Shown: positions 1-10,938, counted from the stretch's first letter. The stretch: 64,000 bases of DNA from Collybiopsis luxurians FD-317 M1 (GCA_000827265.1 KN834753.1:1208686-1272685); one strand, 5' to 3'. Numbers and translations are program-made. Notes: generated from the sequence alone by a model not told the origin.

Positions 1-1191
1 TTTCCTGGTCGAAGGAGAAAGAGTTGGCCTGTGGAGATCTTGACCACTATTGAAGCTCAGAATGAGCAAACTATATCCAGGAAGATACACAAAGCAGCGC
101 ACCTTCGGCGGCATTGGGATCCTCTAAAGTTGATGATTGTTAATGGACGACAGAAACTGAAAGATTCAAGATGAAGACGAACGCCAAACTTTCCCAATCA
201 CTGTGGAAACACATTAGTATAGACCCAGTTAGTTTGAGCGCGGGATCTTACAGCTTCTGAATATGTTCATGATAGAAAGAAACGATCAGGATAAAGTACA
301 AGGGCAAGTGGTGTTCGCGACTGCCACTGACTTCAGAGTCACGAGACAATCAGTGTCACAGACTCGAACTAGTATGTCCAATCCCGCCACAGAGGCAAGT
401 TGTCAAAGTTCCTTGCACCCCATTACCCAGCTTACTCATTCGCTTATAATAGTCTCTGGGACGTTCTTCGCCCGCATCCACGCTCTCTGGATCTCCACCT
501 CTGAATGCAAGTCTCCATAGTTTAACCCGCGAAGCTTCACGGACTTCCCTCCGTAGTATGTTCGCTGGTTCAAACATAGGAACTCCGAATTCAAGAAAAC
601 CTGTCATTCGCGCGGATCCTTCAATGCTTACCTGCTTTGACCCGGCTGATCGAGAGCTGTATGATCTTTGGGTGCCCAAAAAATAAGAGTAGCCAGAGCC
701 TGTAACCCGCAAAAGTTCAATATCTGAGAGGTCTATACACACTGTGCAGCAGCCTCGAGCATTCAGTTACATTCGTGTGCAGCCCGAGTCCATGCACACA
801 TTCGTCCAGGAAACGGTGCAAATGCTTCTACACCTGAGGACTTGAGCCCATTGTCATGGTTTAGAATCGGCAATTGATGTTACATCTGATATCAAGCGCA
901 CTAGTCTAACTGCAGAATGTTAAAAGTAATTGGGTCGTTTCATGTACATTTTCCTGTACTCTACTCATGCGGCATGTAGTTCATCGTTGATGGTCCCAGC
1001 TCCTGCCTCAACTCTCGCAAGCATCTTTTATGATCTCGATACCCTCCCGCTCTTTCTCGCATTCTTTGTTTGATATAGAGGCACGAGAGAAGAGGATCCG
1101 GAAAGAGTCGAGAATGCTTAATATAGAGTAAGGCTGAGATGGTTGAGAACATTCATTCTCTAAATGATACGTACTGGAGTTGCTGCACGTC
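1..1191. other. Left-end stretch without a secure gene
   Basis: No convincing complete gene is seen here. The minus strand has short open frames between about 356 and 742 and between 961 and 1152, described separately where there is anything to say. The right part is the 3' flank of the Rpr2-like gene. No tRNA-like T-loop or long repeat was noticed. Confidence 0.5.
436..742 (-). other. Possible 3' part of an unrecognised gene
   Basis: A minus-strand frame carries a good donor (AG/GTAAGC near 630) and a downstream acceptor at about 562. Joining them gives a continuous frame ending at a TGA at 436-438, with a C-terminus reading ...NYGDLHSEVEIQRAWMRAKN.... Without splicing the frame is open to about 356. 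No family is recognised and no start or upstream exon could be fixed. It could be the tail of a real gene, a remnant, or chance. Confidence 0.2.
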
Positions 1192-1818
1192 TTAAAGTGA
1201 ATCTAGGAACGCAGCAAGACTGGATTGACCGAGATTCGAAGACTTTTTTGCTCTTTCCTCTTTAGCTCTTTTCTGAGCCAGCATCTCTTGTAAGCCACTT
1301 TTTTTTTTCGGTCGAGATGTGGACTTGGCAGATGAGGAAGAGTTAGTAGATGGATCAGTCCGAATGTGTGAGGTTGTCCTCGGCTCAACAGAAGACGTAG
1401 CAACTGCGATAGGTGCAGAATTGCCGGGATTAGATACCTTCCTCGTTTGGAACAAGGTGGAAGTCTGATCCAGAGGAATTGTGGTGACCGAACCACATTG
1501 CAAACAGGTGGATCGGCGGGTCCTTGTACTGTTGCCACTGCGTGCTGGCTGTCGGACGAATCTGGTGACACTGCGACCAGAAAAAAGGTAATATCCACAA
1601 TTTTTACAGTGATAAGAGTCAGATGTGGATATTCTACGGGTATGAAGAGCAGCAAGCTGAGGAGAAACGGAGTGAAGAAGAAGGGGAATGGCAGATTGAA
1701 AGCTGAGAGTGATGGGATCCATAGAGTAAATAAGCGCCTGTGCCATTGTTCTCATTGTTCTTTGTTCTTGACCATACAAAAAGCTAACCGGATTGGAATC
1801 ATGTCCCCCATTTTCCAA
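1192..1818 (-). CDS. RNase P/MRP protein subunit, Rpr2/Rpp21/Snm1-like
   Basis: A single-exon frame of 208 codons. It has a paired zinc-ribbon pattern, CKNC near residue 72 and CLQC near residue 101, as in the Rpr2/Rpp21/SNM1 family. Proteins of this family bind the RNA of RNase P or RNase MRP in the nucleus, for 5' maturation of tRNA or for rRNA processing. The tail is basic and Ser-rich and ends in a motif like SLAAFLDSL, which I judge common in fungal members. The first ATG is used; internal ATGs at residues 22 and 25 are equally plausible because the conserved part starts after them. It lies head-to-head with the BTB gene, 134 bp apart. Rpr2 versus Snm1 cannot be decided by eye. Confidence 0.72.
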   Translation of the reverse strand: MENGGHDSNPVSFLYGQEQRTMRTMAQALIYSMDPITLSFQSAIPLLLHSVSPQLAALHTRRISTSDSYHCKNCGYYLFSGRSVTRFVRQPARSGNSTRTRRSTCLQCGSVTTIPLDQTSTLFQTRKVSNPGNSAPIAVATSSVEPRTTSHIRTDPSTNSSSSAKSTSRPKKKSGLQEMLAQKRAKEERAKKSSNLGQSSLAAFLDSL

Positions 1819-1952
1819 CCATGCTTGCCTCCCCTCAGCCTCACCCCGTACACGCCCCTCCTTCCTCCTTTTCCTTCATCAATTCGAACCACTCTCATCT
1901 CTCTCTCAAATCTTCTCGCTCTCGAAACCATTCCTTGACTTTATCCAATACC

Positions 1953-3391
1953 ATGGGCTGGCTTTCCAGGCATTCTACCCAGTCTTCCGCCTCCTCCTTT
2001 TACAAGGGATCCAAGTCTTCTTCTTCCCCAGAACCTGATAAGAAACCCTCACGGAGCATCGAGCTCGTGCACAATGCTCGCAGCGGTCCCCTTGGCCAGG
2101 GTGCTACCGTCGTTCGCACACCAGAAGAAGCTTTGCTGGACTCGGGATTGAGGTCTCCAATCGAAAGGAAACCTTCAATCCGTCCCTCTTTATCTTCAAT
2201 TAGGCGGAGCCCCAGTCGCTCTTCCACTTCTGCCTCCAAGCCTACGGAAAGCCCACCTTTGCCTTCGCTTCCCATAGATTGTCGTGACTCCACTGTGGTC
2301 GATGATGACTATCAGAGCATATGGTCCACGGCACCATCTTCTCGCACCAACCCCACGCCATCACCGCCCAGCCTCCGCTCTTCCCTCAAAGCCAAATCTC
2401 AGTCCAGCATAGATGTATCCCATGTACCAGCTTTACCTCCTCTTTTGGCTCAGTCACCCTCTCAGCCACCGTTCGAACCGGTTCTTATGTCTAATGTGCC
2501 TAGTGGCGAGGTCGACATTTCCAATGTACTGGTGACTTTGGAAACGTGTACGTCGACATACAAGACTACCATGAGGACGCTAACATCACGCCCTTCCCAA
2601 TTATCGACTTATCTATTGTCTCTTTTACCGAGATCACGGCGTGGCTCCGACACATCATCCTCAATATATTCTACCGACAGTGATGATAGGTCCGCCTACC
2701 TAAATCATCTTACCTCTCAGGGCTTAGTGTCCCAAACGCCTTCCAATATCCACATCTTTCTTGACCGGCCAAGTGCACCGTGAGTTATAAGCCTGTACTC
2801 TTCTTCTGTTCTACTCTAACCTTTCAACTCTCTAGATACTCGCACATTCTAAATTATCTCCGCTCCCCTGTGGGAACCGCAGATGCCCCCGAAACTCTTC
2901 CGAGAGGGGTTCAGCTATATCCAGCCAGCTCTCAGACTCGCCTGGAGGCGATTTTGGAACTCCGAGATGAAGCTGCTTATCTCGAACTCGATGATCTGTA
3001 CAAACTTTGCACGGATGAGATCCGTCAGCGACAGCCTGTTTTGCAGCCCCGCCTGCCCAGAACTCACTCCCGTGGCCAGAGTACCAATTCTGCGAGTAAC
3101 AGCCTTGACAGTCAGCATTCGTCCCTGTCCAGCCTGCACACACTTCTCGATCGCTCTGCTCACCAGCAGCGGGTTCGCGCCAAAGAGCCGAACGTATCTA
3201 GCGATTATGAACCCACGGAAGCCTCCAGCGATTGTACTTCGGACTCGAAACAAGCTCCGACGAGCAAAAGATTGCAATCTCCTGTGACTCCAGAATCTTG
3301 GAAGCACGGTCGCAATTCGGGATCGAGTGCTAGTTCTCGCAGCCACCGTCGGAAAGATTTGACGCAATCCCCCCCAGCTGGCTGGATCTAG
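1953..3391 (+). CDS. BTB/POZ-domain protein with disordered N-terminus
   Basis: Two exons (1953-2779 and 2836-3391) joined by a 56-nt intron with GTGAGT donor. The first ~190 residues are Ser/Pro-rich and look disordered. The spliced junction restores a BTB/T1-like core: VDISNVLVTLETC..., then IHIFLDRPS, then YSHILNYLRSP, then LEAILELRDEAAYLELDDLYKLC. This is the usual order of a KCTD/T1-type BTB fold, a dimerisation or cullin-adaptor module. The C-terminus is again low-complexity. An in-frame upstream ATG at 1821 would add 44 residues; the start at 1953 is preferred because MGWLSRHS begins the conserved-looking segment. Molecular partner unknown. Confidence 0.72.
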
Positions 3392-4220
3392 TCGACTTTT
3401 CGGCCCAATTAATGGCAGCTGTTTTTTGATCTCTACTGAAATCTGTATCTCTTTAAATAGCGTCAGGACCGCACTCACTTTCATTACCCTATTGTATATC
3501 ACCGTTATCATGTAGACAGGAAAGTATTGTAAATTATCGATCATACGTAGCTATAGTATACCTCTCTATATACGGACCTTCAGTCCAAGAACGATGTACT
3601 TACCAGCATGGCTGCAACCGCTTTTTCCGCTCTGAGCTTCCTAAAGCCAACCTGAAGCCACGTACGGTGAGATGAACGGAATGGTAGATGCCAAACGATG
3701 TGAATGTCTGAGAAAGTACCAGGAGGCAGCGAAGCCGGCTTCTCGGATGAGAACTGGCCTTGTAAAGTCTGGCGCTTGCTGTATCATACAGCAAGTTTTT
3801 CTTTCGCGGCCCATTCTTCCCATTTAGATCAGATCTAATGTCTCGTTACACGGGACCCTCTAGGCTAGATATCCGCGTCCGTATATTCATTCCCCACCCA
3901 CGCAGGGCCCGATCCCAGGCAAAACTCTTGGAATTACTCTATAGCTCAAGTCTGTTCCTCCTCTTTGGCTCGATCATTGGCAAGCCGCAAGTCGGCTAAC
4001 CTATCATGTTAATGGTCGTCGTAGATATAAGGTCAAGCTATACGGACGGAACTTTATGCAAGCTTTTTGATGAAAGGAATAGCTTCCTCCAGTCTTGATT
4101 CACATTGAATGAACATAATGTCGGTGCGCACTGTGAGCACTTAGCACGTGATCGTTCCATGCTTCTCGCCAGCGCTAGTTATTCTTCCAATTCCATTTTC
4201 ATCTTCATCTGCTGCAAAGC
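3392..4220. other. Intergenic region, BTB gene to La-like gene
   Basis: About 830 bp without a supported gene. Short minus-strand frames near 3600-3820 lack recognisable content. A CACGTG E-box lies at 4145-4150, 70 bp before the La-like start codon. Nothing else stands out. Confidence 0.5.
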
Positions 4221-5682
4221 ATGTCAATTGCCCGCGTTGAAACCCCTGATAACTTTATCGTTACAGACATGATATTGAGCGATTCTACAGAAAACACCAG
4301 AAGGAAGGAGTTTAGGCTCAAGGCTATCAAGCAAGGTAGAATGATATCGCTGCGTTTTCATCAGGCTTTATCACTGAAAGGACTATACCAGTCGAGTTTT
4401 ACTTCAGCGATGACAATCTTCCTTATGACCGGTTAGGAATAACCCGAAACGGAATGGCGTTGAACTATTTGTCCTCAGGAAGAGCGACTAGAAGAGAAGA
4501 AAAAGGCGCCTATGAGGCCAGAACATCAACGCCAATTCAGTGCATTTAAGATTCCCATCAGCCAAGGCGGTCTAGCGCCAGACCAAAAGAAATTTAAGAA
4601 ATTCTGGTTCGAGTTCAGGGGTGAAAGACTATATGTCGAGCGGGATAGCAGCGGTAATGGACGAGTGAATCCAGTCACTATCCCGTTTGTGCCGGGAAGT
4701 ACGCTGAAGTTCGAGGGTATCGGTACTGAACCGTTTTCCTGGGATAAGGTCAAGGTATTTTGAAAGTAATGCTGTTCATATTATTACCAACATTTCTTTG
4801 CTTTCAAGACACCATTGAAACTCTTGTCGCATTTAGCAAAGAACTCTCGGAAGAAGATCTCACGTATGTGAAATGTCTGGTACAAAAGATCGATGAGATC
4901 GATGGGAAGGCTATTTCGTGGACCAAGCTTGACGGTAGGTGCTTGATCTCTTTTTTCTTGTTTCTCGAAACTGTTCCGAAAATTTCTCCCGAATATACTT
5001 ATCGATCGACTGCCATCATCACTTTTCAGCCGTTGAAGAAAAGTCGGTCCTCGTTCGTCGAGTGCAAGCCAAGGCTCGCGCTGCTCTGCGTTACGCTGAT
5101 GAAAATCCTCAGCGTGCTCCTAACTTTGGTCGTGGAAGTGCCAAGCGTCCAGGCAATGCAGTCGACAGACAACTGCAGGCCCCTAAAAGAATTGTTACTC
5201 GAAGTATGACAGCTTTCAAAAAAGCTGCCGAGGAAAGCTCTATAACTAGCACTGGCGACGTGACCTCCGCTTTTGTTACTTCCAAATCTACAACACCTCC
5301 TGCTGTCTCATTGCCTAGTTTTTCTTCAAGTGCTTCTCCCTCCTTCGTTTCAACTAGCGACTCTATGTTCAAATCAAGCCATGTCCCTCCCTCCTCTTCT
5401 TTTTTCACCGCATGCTCCTTCGATTCTTCCTCGGAAGTTTTGAAGCGAAAAAGAAGCCAAACAATCTCGGCGGACGATGCACTGAACTTCTCCAGCCATG
5501 GGGAGCTGGCTACGCAGAGCGTCAATATTCCATCTTCTGTACAGCCTAATGGCGTACCGGCAAAGAGACTGAAGATGCACGCTGATGCAGCCCAAATGCA
5601 AGTGGACAAGGAAAATCTACAGCAGCCAGCTAAGAAGGCTCTAACGAGAAACCAGACAAAAAGCGAACCAAAACGACTATAG
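4221..5682 (+). CDS. La-motif RNA-binding protein homologue (LHP1-like), abbreviated
   Basis: The exon at 4221-4335 joins 4392-4431 in phase to give the first half of a La motif, ...FRLKAIKQVEFYFSDDNLPYDR. Later exons carry a segment resembling the linker and start of the La C-terminal RRM (KKFKKFWFEFRGERLYVERD, then STLKFEGIGTEPFSWDKVK) and its end (VAFSKELSEEDL...ISWTKLD), followed by VEEKSVLVRRVQAKARAALRY and a Ser-rich tail with KR-rich patches. La proteins bind the UUU-OH end of RNA polymerase III transcripts. Compared with the family, the second half of the La motif, RRM1 and the middle of the last RRM are missing. An intact frame needs weak sites (acceptor near 4516, donor near 4721). 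It may be a shortened paralogue, a decaying gene, or contain assembly deletions. Confidence 0.55.
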
Positions 5683-6230
5683 CGAACACTAATCAGGATC
5701 CGGTGATGCTAGGTCTGGAACAGTCTCAGAAAGGGAGCCCTAAAATGAAAATCTCGCCGGTTTTGGAGTAGACGAAGAAGGCCAAGGTCAATAGGATTTT
5801 TTAAATTACATTCCACCCTACATTACTCGCTTGTTCCTACTTCCACTTGTTTTGTTGAGTACAACTTTGCCTTGTTTTCGCAATAGCTTCTTATCGTTTA
5901 AGCGGATCCGATGTGTAATCCTTCTAGAATGGGTACTTCCGTTCCTTTCCACTTCGATGCTTCAACTCTGCTCCGGTTTTTCTGGATCTGAGCATCGGCG
6001 GCGCGGAAACAGTTGGAGTGTATCGGATATTTCGGTGGAAGGTACATTCGTCAGCCAAAGTCCATTCGTCAGCCAAGGCATATTCGTCAGCCTTTCGTTT
6101 GAACATCATCGATGCAGTCATTACCGGTTTATTTTTTCTCAAATACCCGATTGACAGAGGATAGCGGAAGGGGACAATATAAAAGCGGGTCGTTAGAGCT
6201 GATTCTCTCTTCTCAAATTCTTTTCCTGCA
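5683..6230. other. Intergenic region with promoter of the reductase gene
   Basis: About 550 bp between the La-like stop and the reductase start. It holds the three 18-bp units at 6046-6099 and no supported gene. Confidence 0.55.
6046..6099. repeat. Three tandem 18-bp units in the reductase promoter
   Basis: The core ATTCGTCAGCC starts at 6046, 6064 and 6082, an exact 18-bp period. The first two units continue as CCAA; the third diverges. Each unit holds a TGACG half-site on the minus strand, the type bound by bZIP factors. The array lies 130-185 bp before the start codon of the reductase gene. Confidence 0.85.
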
Positions 6231-7404
6231 ATGGCACCGGTTCCAAATAGTCGTGTTCTATTCAACGAAATTCCTTCCGGTGAGTCCATTCTGTTTCTGC
6301 TCTTTCATCAATTGACCGACGTCGAACCAGGTTATCCTATTCCTGGAAAGACTACTATCCTTGACAAGTCACAAATCATAGACGTTGACACCGTTGCCCT
6401 CAATGGCAGCATTCTGGTGAAAGTTCTCGTGTTGTCAATAGACCCTTATCTGAGAGGGAAGATGCGACCTGTAGACGTACCCAGCTACAGCGTGAGTTTA
6501 CTTTGTGATTGAAGTGGATGAGCACGGTTAAACTTTCGTCCAATAGCCTGCTTTCCATCTTCATAAACCGCTTTATAACCTGGGTGTCGGTGTCGTGCTC
6601 CGCTCTGAATCGTCAGATCCCGCTTTCGAACCCGGGTCGCATGTGTATGGTCTGCTCGATTTCACGGAGTACTTTATTCCCTCTGCCGAGCAACTCAAAG
6701 GACTGATCTCACTCGACGCACTCGTAACTCCATCCGCATTACCCTGGACTGCATATGTCGGCGCGGCGGGTATGCCAGGACAAACAGCTTACTATGGTTG
6801 GAGGGCTTACGCCAATCCGAAGCCACAAGAAGTCGTCTTTGTCTCGACGGCTGGTGGACCCGTTGGAAGTATAGTCGTCCAGCTTGCAAAAAGAGCTGGA
6901 TGTAAAGTCGTCGCGTCCGCTGGAAGCGCTGACAAAGTCGCTTTTGCTAAAAGCCTCGGAGCGGATGTGGCTTTTAATTATAAGGAGCAGGACACGGCGG
7001 AAGTTTTGAAAAAGGAAGGACCAATTGATATTTACTGGGAAAATGTAGGGGGTAGCACCCTCGACGCCGTATTGGGCAATGCTGCAGACCACGCGCGTAT
7101 CATTGTATGTGGAATGATCTCCGGATATAACGACTCTACTGGCCAGGACGTGAACATGAAAAATCTCATGTCTCTCCTAACACACCGGATTCACTTGAAT
7201 GGATTCCTCGTCATGGAATTGGCCGAGCAATATCCCCAATTTGTGAAAGATTTTTATGCGGAGATACCCAGACAACTGGTCAGCGGAGAGTTAAAGTGGT
7301 CGGAAGATGTGAACAAGGGCTTGGAGCACGCCGGTGAGGCAATTCTGGAGGTGCAGGAAGGTAGGAATAAGGCGAAGAAGGTCCTGCTTGTTGCGGAAAA
7401 GTAA
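6231..7404 (+). CDS. NADP-dependent alkenal/leukotriene-type reductase (MDR family)
   Basis: Three exons (6231-6279, 6331-6491, 6547-7404) give 355 residues, the normal size for the zinc-independent medium-chain dehydrogenase/reductase group that includes prostaglandin reductase and plant alkenal double-bond reductase. Visible marks are the N-terminal SIDPYLRGKMR, AGMPGQTAYYGW before the nucleotide-binding fold, the STAGGPVGSIVVQLAK Rossmann loop and the Y-x-E-N-V-GG segment near residue 260. No structural-zinc Cys cluster is present. Members reduce C=C bonds of alpha,beta-unsaturated aldehydes and ketones with NADPH in the cytosol, often in detoxification. The substrate here is not predictable. 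The promoter array of TGACG half-sites would fit stress control. Confidence 0.88.
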
Positions 7405-7597
7405 ATTTGTACCCTAGTTGTTATTTGACGAAACGAAGTATATATACAAATACATGTCGGACTACCAGATATTTTGGAGGTAGTATGTCAAAGCAAGTAT
7501 TATTATGCCATTTTAGGCGTGGCGTATGACGTTGTGTTCCAAATGCCGCCGGCAGAATGACTGGTTCGCAGGTTTGAGCACTCTACCAATAACCACC

Positions 7598-8366
7598 ATG
7601 TTCATTATCTCTGATGTGCTTTCCTTCCTCCCCGCTTCGAATGCTGGACTCGCGCCCCCACTTGAAGTCGGACAAAAGCTCCCGCCCGAGGTAAAGGAAC
7701 ACCTCCAGAAGGTACACATCTTTGATAAAATGCTCACGCTATATCAATGACAAAGGGAGCCACTTAGCTCGTCGGCCCAACTATGATATACATTCCACGG
7801 CACTGGTGAGGCAGAGTCGCCAGAAGCTTGTGCAACACTGATTTTGCCACAGCGGATGTCCGTTTCCTGAACGAGATCTTCATCATCTATACACCCTCCT
7901 CTCCCAAAACCTCTCAATGTTTGAGAGTAGACGTGCACAAATTATCGTCCTTCCTCATGCGAGTACACCAAAAGCGAACCAAGACTGGTTCGACGAAGTG
8001 TTCGCAGCTGCAGCTGCAGCCGCCTCCGAGCCCCAACAAGACTTAACGCAACGAATCAAAATCCTTTTTCATGTCATCCCCGATCCTGCCCCGGATCGCA
8101 CCATCGCGAAATCTCTGTCCTTTGGATCCTTAGGGTTTGGAGGGCTACTTTCAAGAGGTCCTCTAGGCGAGGCTTGGGGACTCAGGAAGTTAGGAATCAA
8201 GAATAGAGAGACGGCAGCAGGGAGTAATCGTTGGCTAGAGCACGGGGCGGTGTGGGTGAGCTCGGTGGAAGATGGAAGTGTGGTCAGATGGGTGGAAAAG
8301 CCGAAGAGCGCAAACGGGGAGTGCGACTGGATGGAGGGATGGAATAAAATAGGTATTCAGTTGTGA
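7598..8366 (+). CDS. Thioredoxin-fold AhpC/TSA-like protein
   Basis: Three exons (7598-7711, 7768-7805, 7853-8366) give 221 residues. The second intron splits the redox region, which reads GPTMIYIPRHCGCPFPERDL after splicing. A beta strand followed by Arg and a Cys at the start of a helix is the peroxiredoxin-like AhpC/TSA-2 arrangement. The downstream part has Ala-rich and Gly-rich stretches (FAAAAAAAS, SLGFGGLLSRG) and a Trp-rich end. Such proteins are usually cytosolic thiol antioxidants, but catalysis is not shown here. The start is uncertain: an in-frame ATG at 7526 would add 24 residues. It sits just after the reductase in the same direction. Confidence 0.6.
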
Positions 8367-8569
8367 GGATCAAAGTTTCCAGACAAGTTGCTGGGCATGA
8401 AAATTTACTCGAAGTAAGCTATCCAAACAGTTACAAAGTGTATCACTACCCTTATCGCCAATTGTTCATTATCAAAACCGAGGAATAGAAAAAGTGTTTG
8501 AGAAGGGTTTGTAAAAGAAGTAAAGGAACATACTACTTAAGGCAAAGTCTGATACATCCAAAAATCCAA

Positions 8570-9340
8570 TTAATAGGGCTTACGCCGATTCTTCTTCAAA
8601 TCCTTCTCAAGTTGACGGGCCTTACGGTGACCAATCTCTACAGGACGAATAGCAGTATCATCTGCCTTTCTAAGTTTAACAGGTCGATTACCCACATATT
8701 TACCTGAAGACGGCGTCAGTATGGATCAGAGTCAGGAGGAGGATACCCTTACCGTCCATTTCTTTCCAAGCTTTTAAAAAGTCTTCAGGATCAGAGAACG
8801 CAACAAAGCCATACTTGGCCTGGGAGATGTGTCAGGAAGATAAAGGGAGCGTAGTAAGAATCAAGTCACCTTTTGGCTTAGTCTATCGCGAATGACTCGT
8901 GCTTTCTGGAACGAGGTATACTTGTTGAACGCATTAGCTAAAACGTCGTCCGATACATCATTGCTTAGATCTCCAACAAAGAGTCTGAACCAGGCTGCGG
9001 AGACTTGATCAGAAAGATAGGGCATATTGCAAGTAAAATTAAACACACAAGGATTCCATTCGAGCAGTGTCTGATCCTCCCACACCTTCCCCCCACCTTT
9101 TCTCAGAACCGTGGTCCTCTTGCCGCCTTTGGCCAATTTTCCACCTGAGCCCCCTCGTTTGTCAATCATTGCTCCGGGAACATAGACACTTTGTTGGGCT
9201 AGGATACCAACATCATACTCGTAAGCATTGGCAGGGACTGGGGCGCTGTGAGAAGAAGAGCCGGCGACGGGATACGAAGGACCAGCATATGGCATATGGT
9301 AAGGGTTGGCGTCAGATTGGTTGTAATAGGGATTCGCCAT
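8570..9340 (-). CDS. RRM protein, RBM42-like
   Basis: Four exons (9340-9049, 8994-8870, 8819-8753, 8703-8570) give 205 residues. The N-terminal ~90 residues are Tyr/Pro/Ser-rich, then a Gly/Lys patch (GKLAKGGKRTTVLRKGGGK). The single RRM follows directly after EWNPS: RNP2 reads RLFVGDLSND and RNP1 reads AKYGFVAFSD, and the tail after YVGNRPVKLRKA is short and basic. RRM position, the EWxP entry and the basic end match RBM42, a nuclear and stress-granule RNA-binding protein linked to the spliceosome in animals. The frame stays open upstream, through the 9-nt tandem repeat, to an ATG near 9439, so a longer N-terminus is possible. Confidence 0.8.
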
Positions 9341-9675
9341 TAAATCAGTCAAGGCAGTCAAGGTAGTCAAGGTAGTCAAGGTTAAAGGTCCACTTTGATG
9401 CGTGACACTAATCTGACAATAGGTCACATTGTGGCTGTGCATCGGAATTACCGAAACCCAAATTTCCCTCCTGCAACACACCCGTCCATCCTCAAGAGGT
9501 TCGTGAAATCCTTTCGTTTGTCCTGTTTCTGCCTAGAATCGCACAACCTGTTCGTTGTTCCGTGTTTGTTGGATTCATGTTGAAATCTGGCTGGAAATTG
9601 AACCGCAATTCGCTGGATTGGCCCAGATATGCTTGGATGAGAGAGCCTTGATCTCACTTTTTTTCTCTTCGACAG
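9341..9675. promoter_or_regulatory. Shared promoter region of RBM42-like gene and RPL5
   Basis: This 335-bp divergent region contains the 9-bp repeat array and pyrimidine-rich tracts. The bases just before the RPL5 ATG (TTTTTTCTCTTCGACAG) look like an intron acceptor, so RPL5 probably has a leader intron whose donor is not fixed. Confidence 0.5.
9347..9382 (-). repeat. Four tandem 9-bp units in the RBM42-like leader
   Basis: On the plus strand AGTCAAGGC is followed by three AGTCAAGGT units with no spacer. On the gene's strand this is ACCTTGACT repeated, ending 6 bases before the ATG. The unit length keeps frame, and the frame is open through it. Confidence 0.9.
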
Positions 9676-10797
9676 ATGCCATTCGTCAAAAAGATCAAGT
9701 CCGACGCCTACTTCTCCCGCTTCCAGGTCAAGTACCGTAGAAGAAGAGAGGGCAAGACTGATTGTACGCGAATTCCTGTTTATTGAAATTGTCTTATTTA
9801 CCCGTTGCTCGTAGACTACGCCCGCAAGAGACTTACCACTCAAGCAAAGAATAAATAGTACGTGTAAATGATCTTGTGGCCATTTGGATCAACTCATCTT
9901 GCACCCCAGCAATGCCCCAAAATACCGTCTCGTCGTGCGATTCACCAACAAGGACATCATCGTCCAGATTGCCTATGCCCGTCTGCAAGGTGATTTTATT
10001 CTTTGCGCAGCTCACTCAAGAGAGCTGCCAAGATACGGCATCAACCATGGTCTCACCAACTGGACCGCCGGTATGTTTTTTATGTTCTTGCTAATTAATT
10101 CTTCATTCATTTTTATCCCTTTTATTGCCTTCAGCTTACGCTACTGGTCTGTTATGTGCACGTCGGGCTCTGAGCAAGCTCGGTCTTGCTGACAAGTACG
10201 AGGGTATCACTGAACCAGAAGGTCAATTCACTGTGACCGAGGCTCTCGATGATGAAGACGCACCCCGACCATTCAAGTGTTTCCTCGATGTCGGTCTTAA
10301 GCGTACTTCGACTGGGTCGCGTGTGTTTGGTGCGATGAAGGGTGCATCAGACGGTGGTATCTTCATTCCCCATTCTGAAAAGCGTTTCCCCGGTTACGAT
10401 TCAGAGTCCAAGGAGCTCGATTCCGAGGTACTCAAGAAGTATATCTTCGGTGGTCATGTTGCCGAGTACATGGAATCTCTGGAGGAGGAAGACGACGAAC
10501 GGTGAGTGTAATCAGCTGTTCTCTCATGATACTCACCACTGATATCTTTGAAGCTTCAAGAAGCAGTTCTCGACATATCTTGCTGACGGTATTGGCTCTG
10601 AAGACATTGAGGAGATCTATACCAACGCTTACGCGGCAATCCGCGAGGATCCCTCCTTCAAGCCCACAGAAAAGACAAAAGACTGGAAAGCCGAGAGCCA
10701 AAAGCACGCCACCCCACGACTCACCCTTGCTCAACGCAGGGAGAAAATTGCTGCCAGGATCGAGGCATTCCACGCTGGTGGTGGGGAGGACGAGTAA
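9676..10797 (+). CDS. RPL5: 60S ribosomal protein L5 (uL18)
   Basis: Five exons (9676-9763, 9815-9857, 9910-10070, 10135-10501, 10554-10797) give 300 residues, the normal L5 length. The start [30 protein letters not shown] and the block YGLTNW-like [22 protein letters not shown] are diagnostic, followed by [27 protein letters not shown]5 binds 5S rRNA and enters the 60S subunit as a pre-assembled 5S RNP. The ATG follows a strong 3' splice site, implying a 5' leader intron, common in fungal ribosomal protein genes. The gene converges on MED17 with 141 bp between the stops. Confidence 0.97.
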
Positions 10798-10938
10798 GGG
10801 ATGCGTTAGTGGGTCTATGCCATTATCATCCTTTCATGTACATCTACATATAGTCTGTCGCATGCACATTATGAAGAGTAATCTATTGCGAGTATGTCTT
10901 CATAAGATTGGAATCACAATCTTTACATGCAAGTTTGT

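Noticed and set aside
961..1152. Small minus-strand frame as a gene
   Set aside because: It is short, has no splice-linked partner and no recognisable sequence.
4432..4478. The obvious GT-AG intron in the La-like gene as the true splice
   Set aside because: It leads to a stop after three codons, so it cannot give the downstream protein in frame; kept only as a sign of decay.
5109..5609. 166-codon minus-strand frame in the La-like gene
   Set aside because: It is antisense to a clean coding exon and shows no family features.
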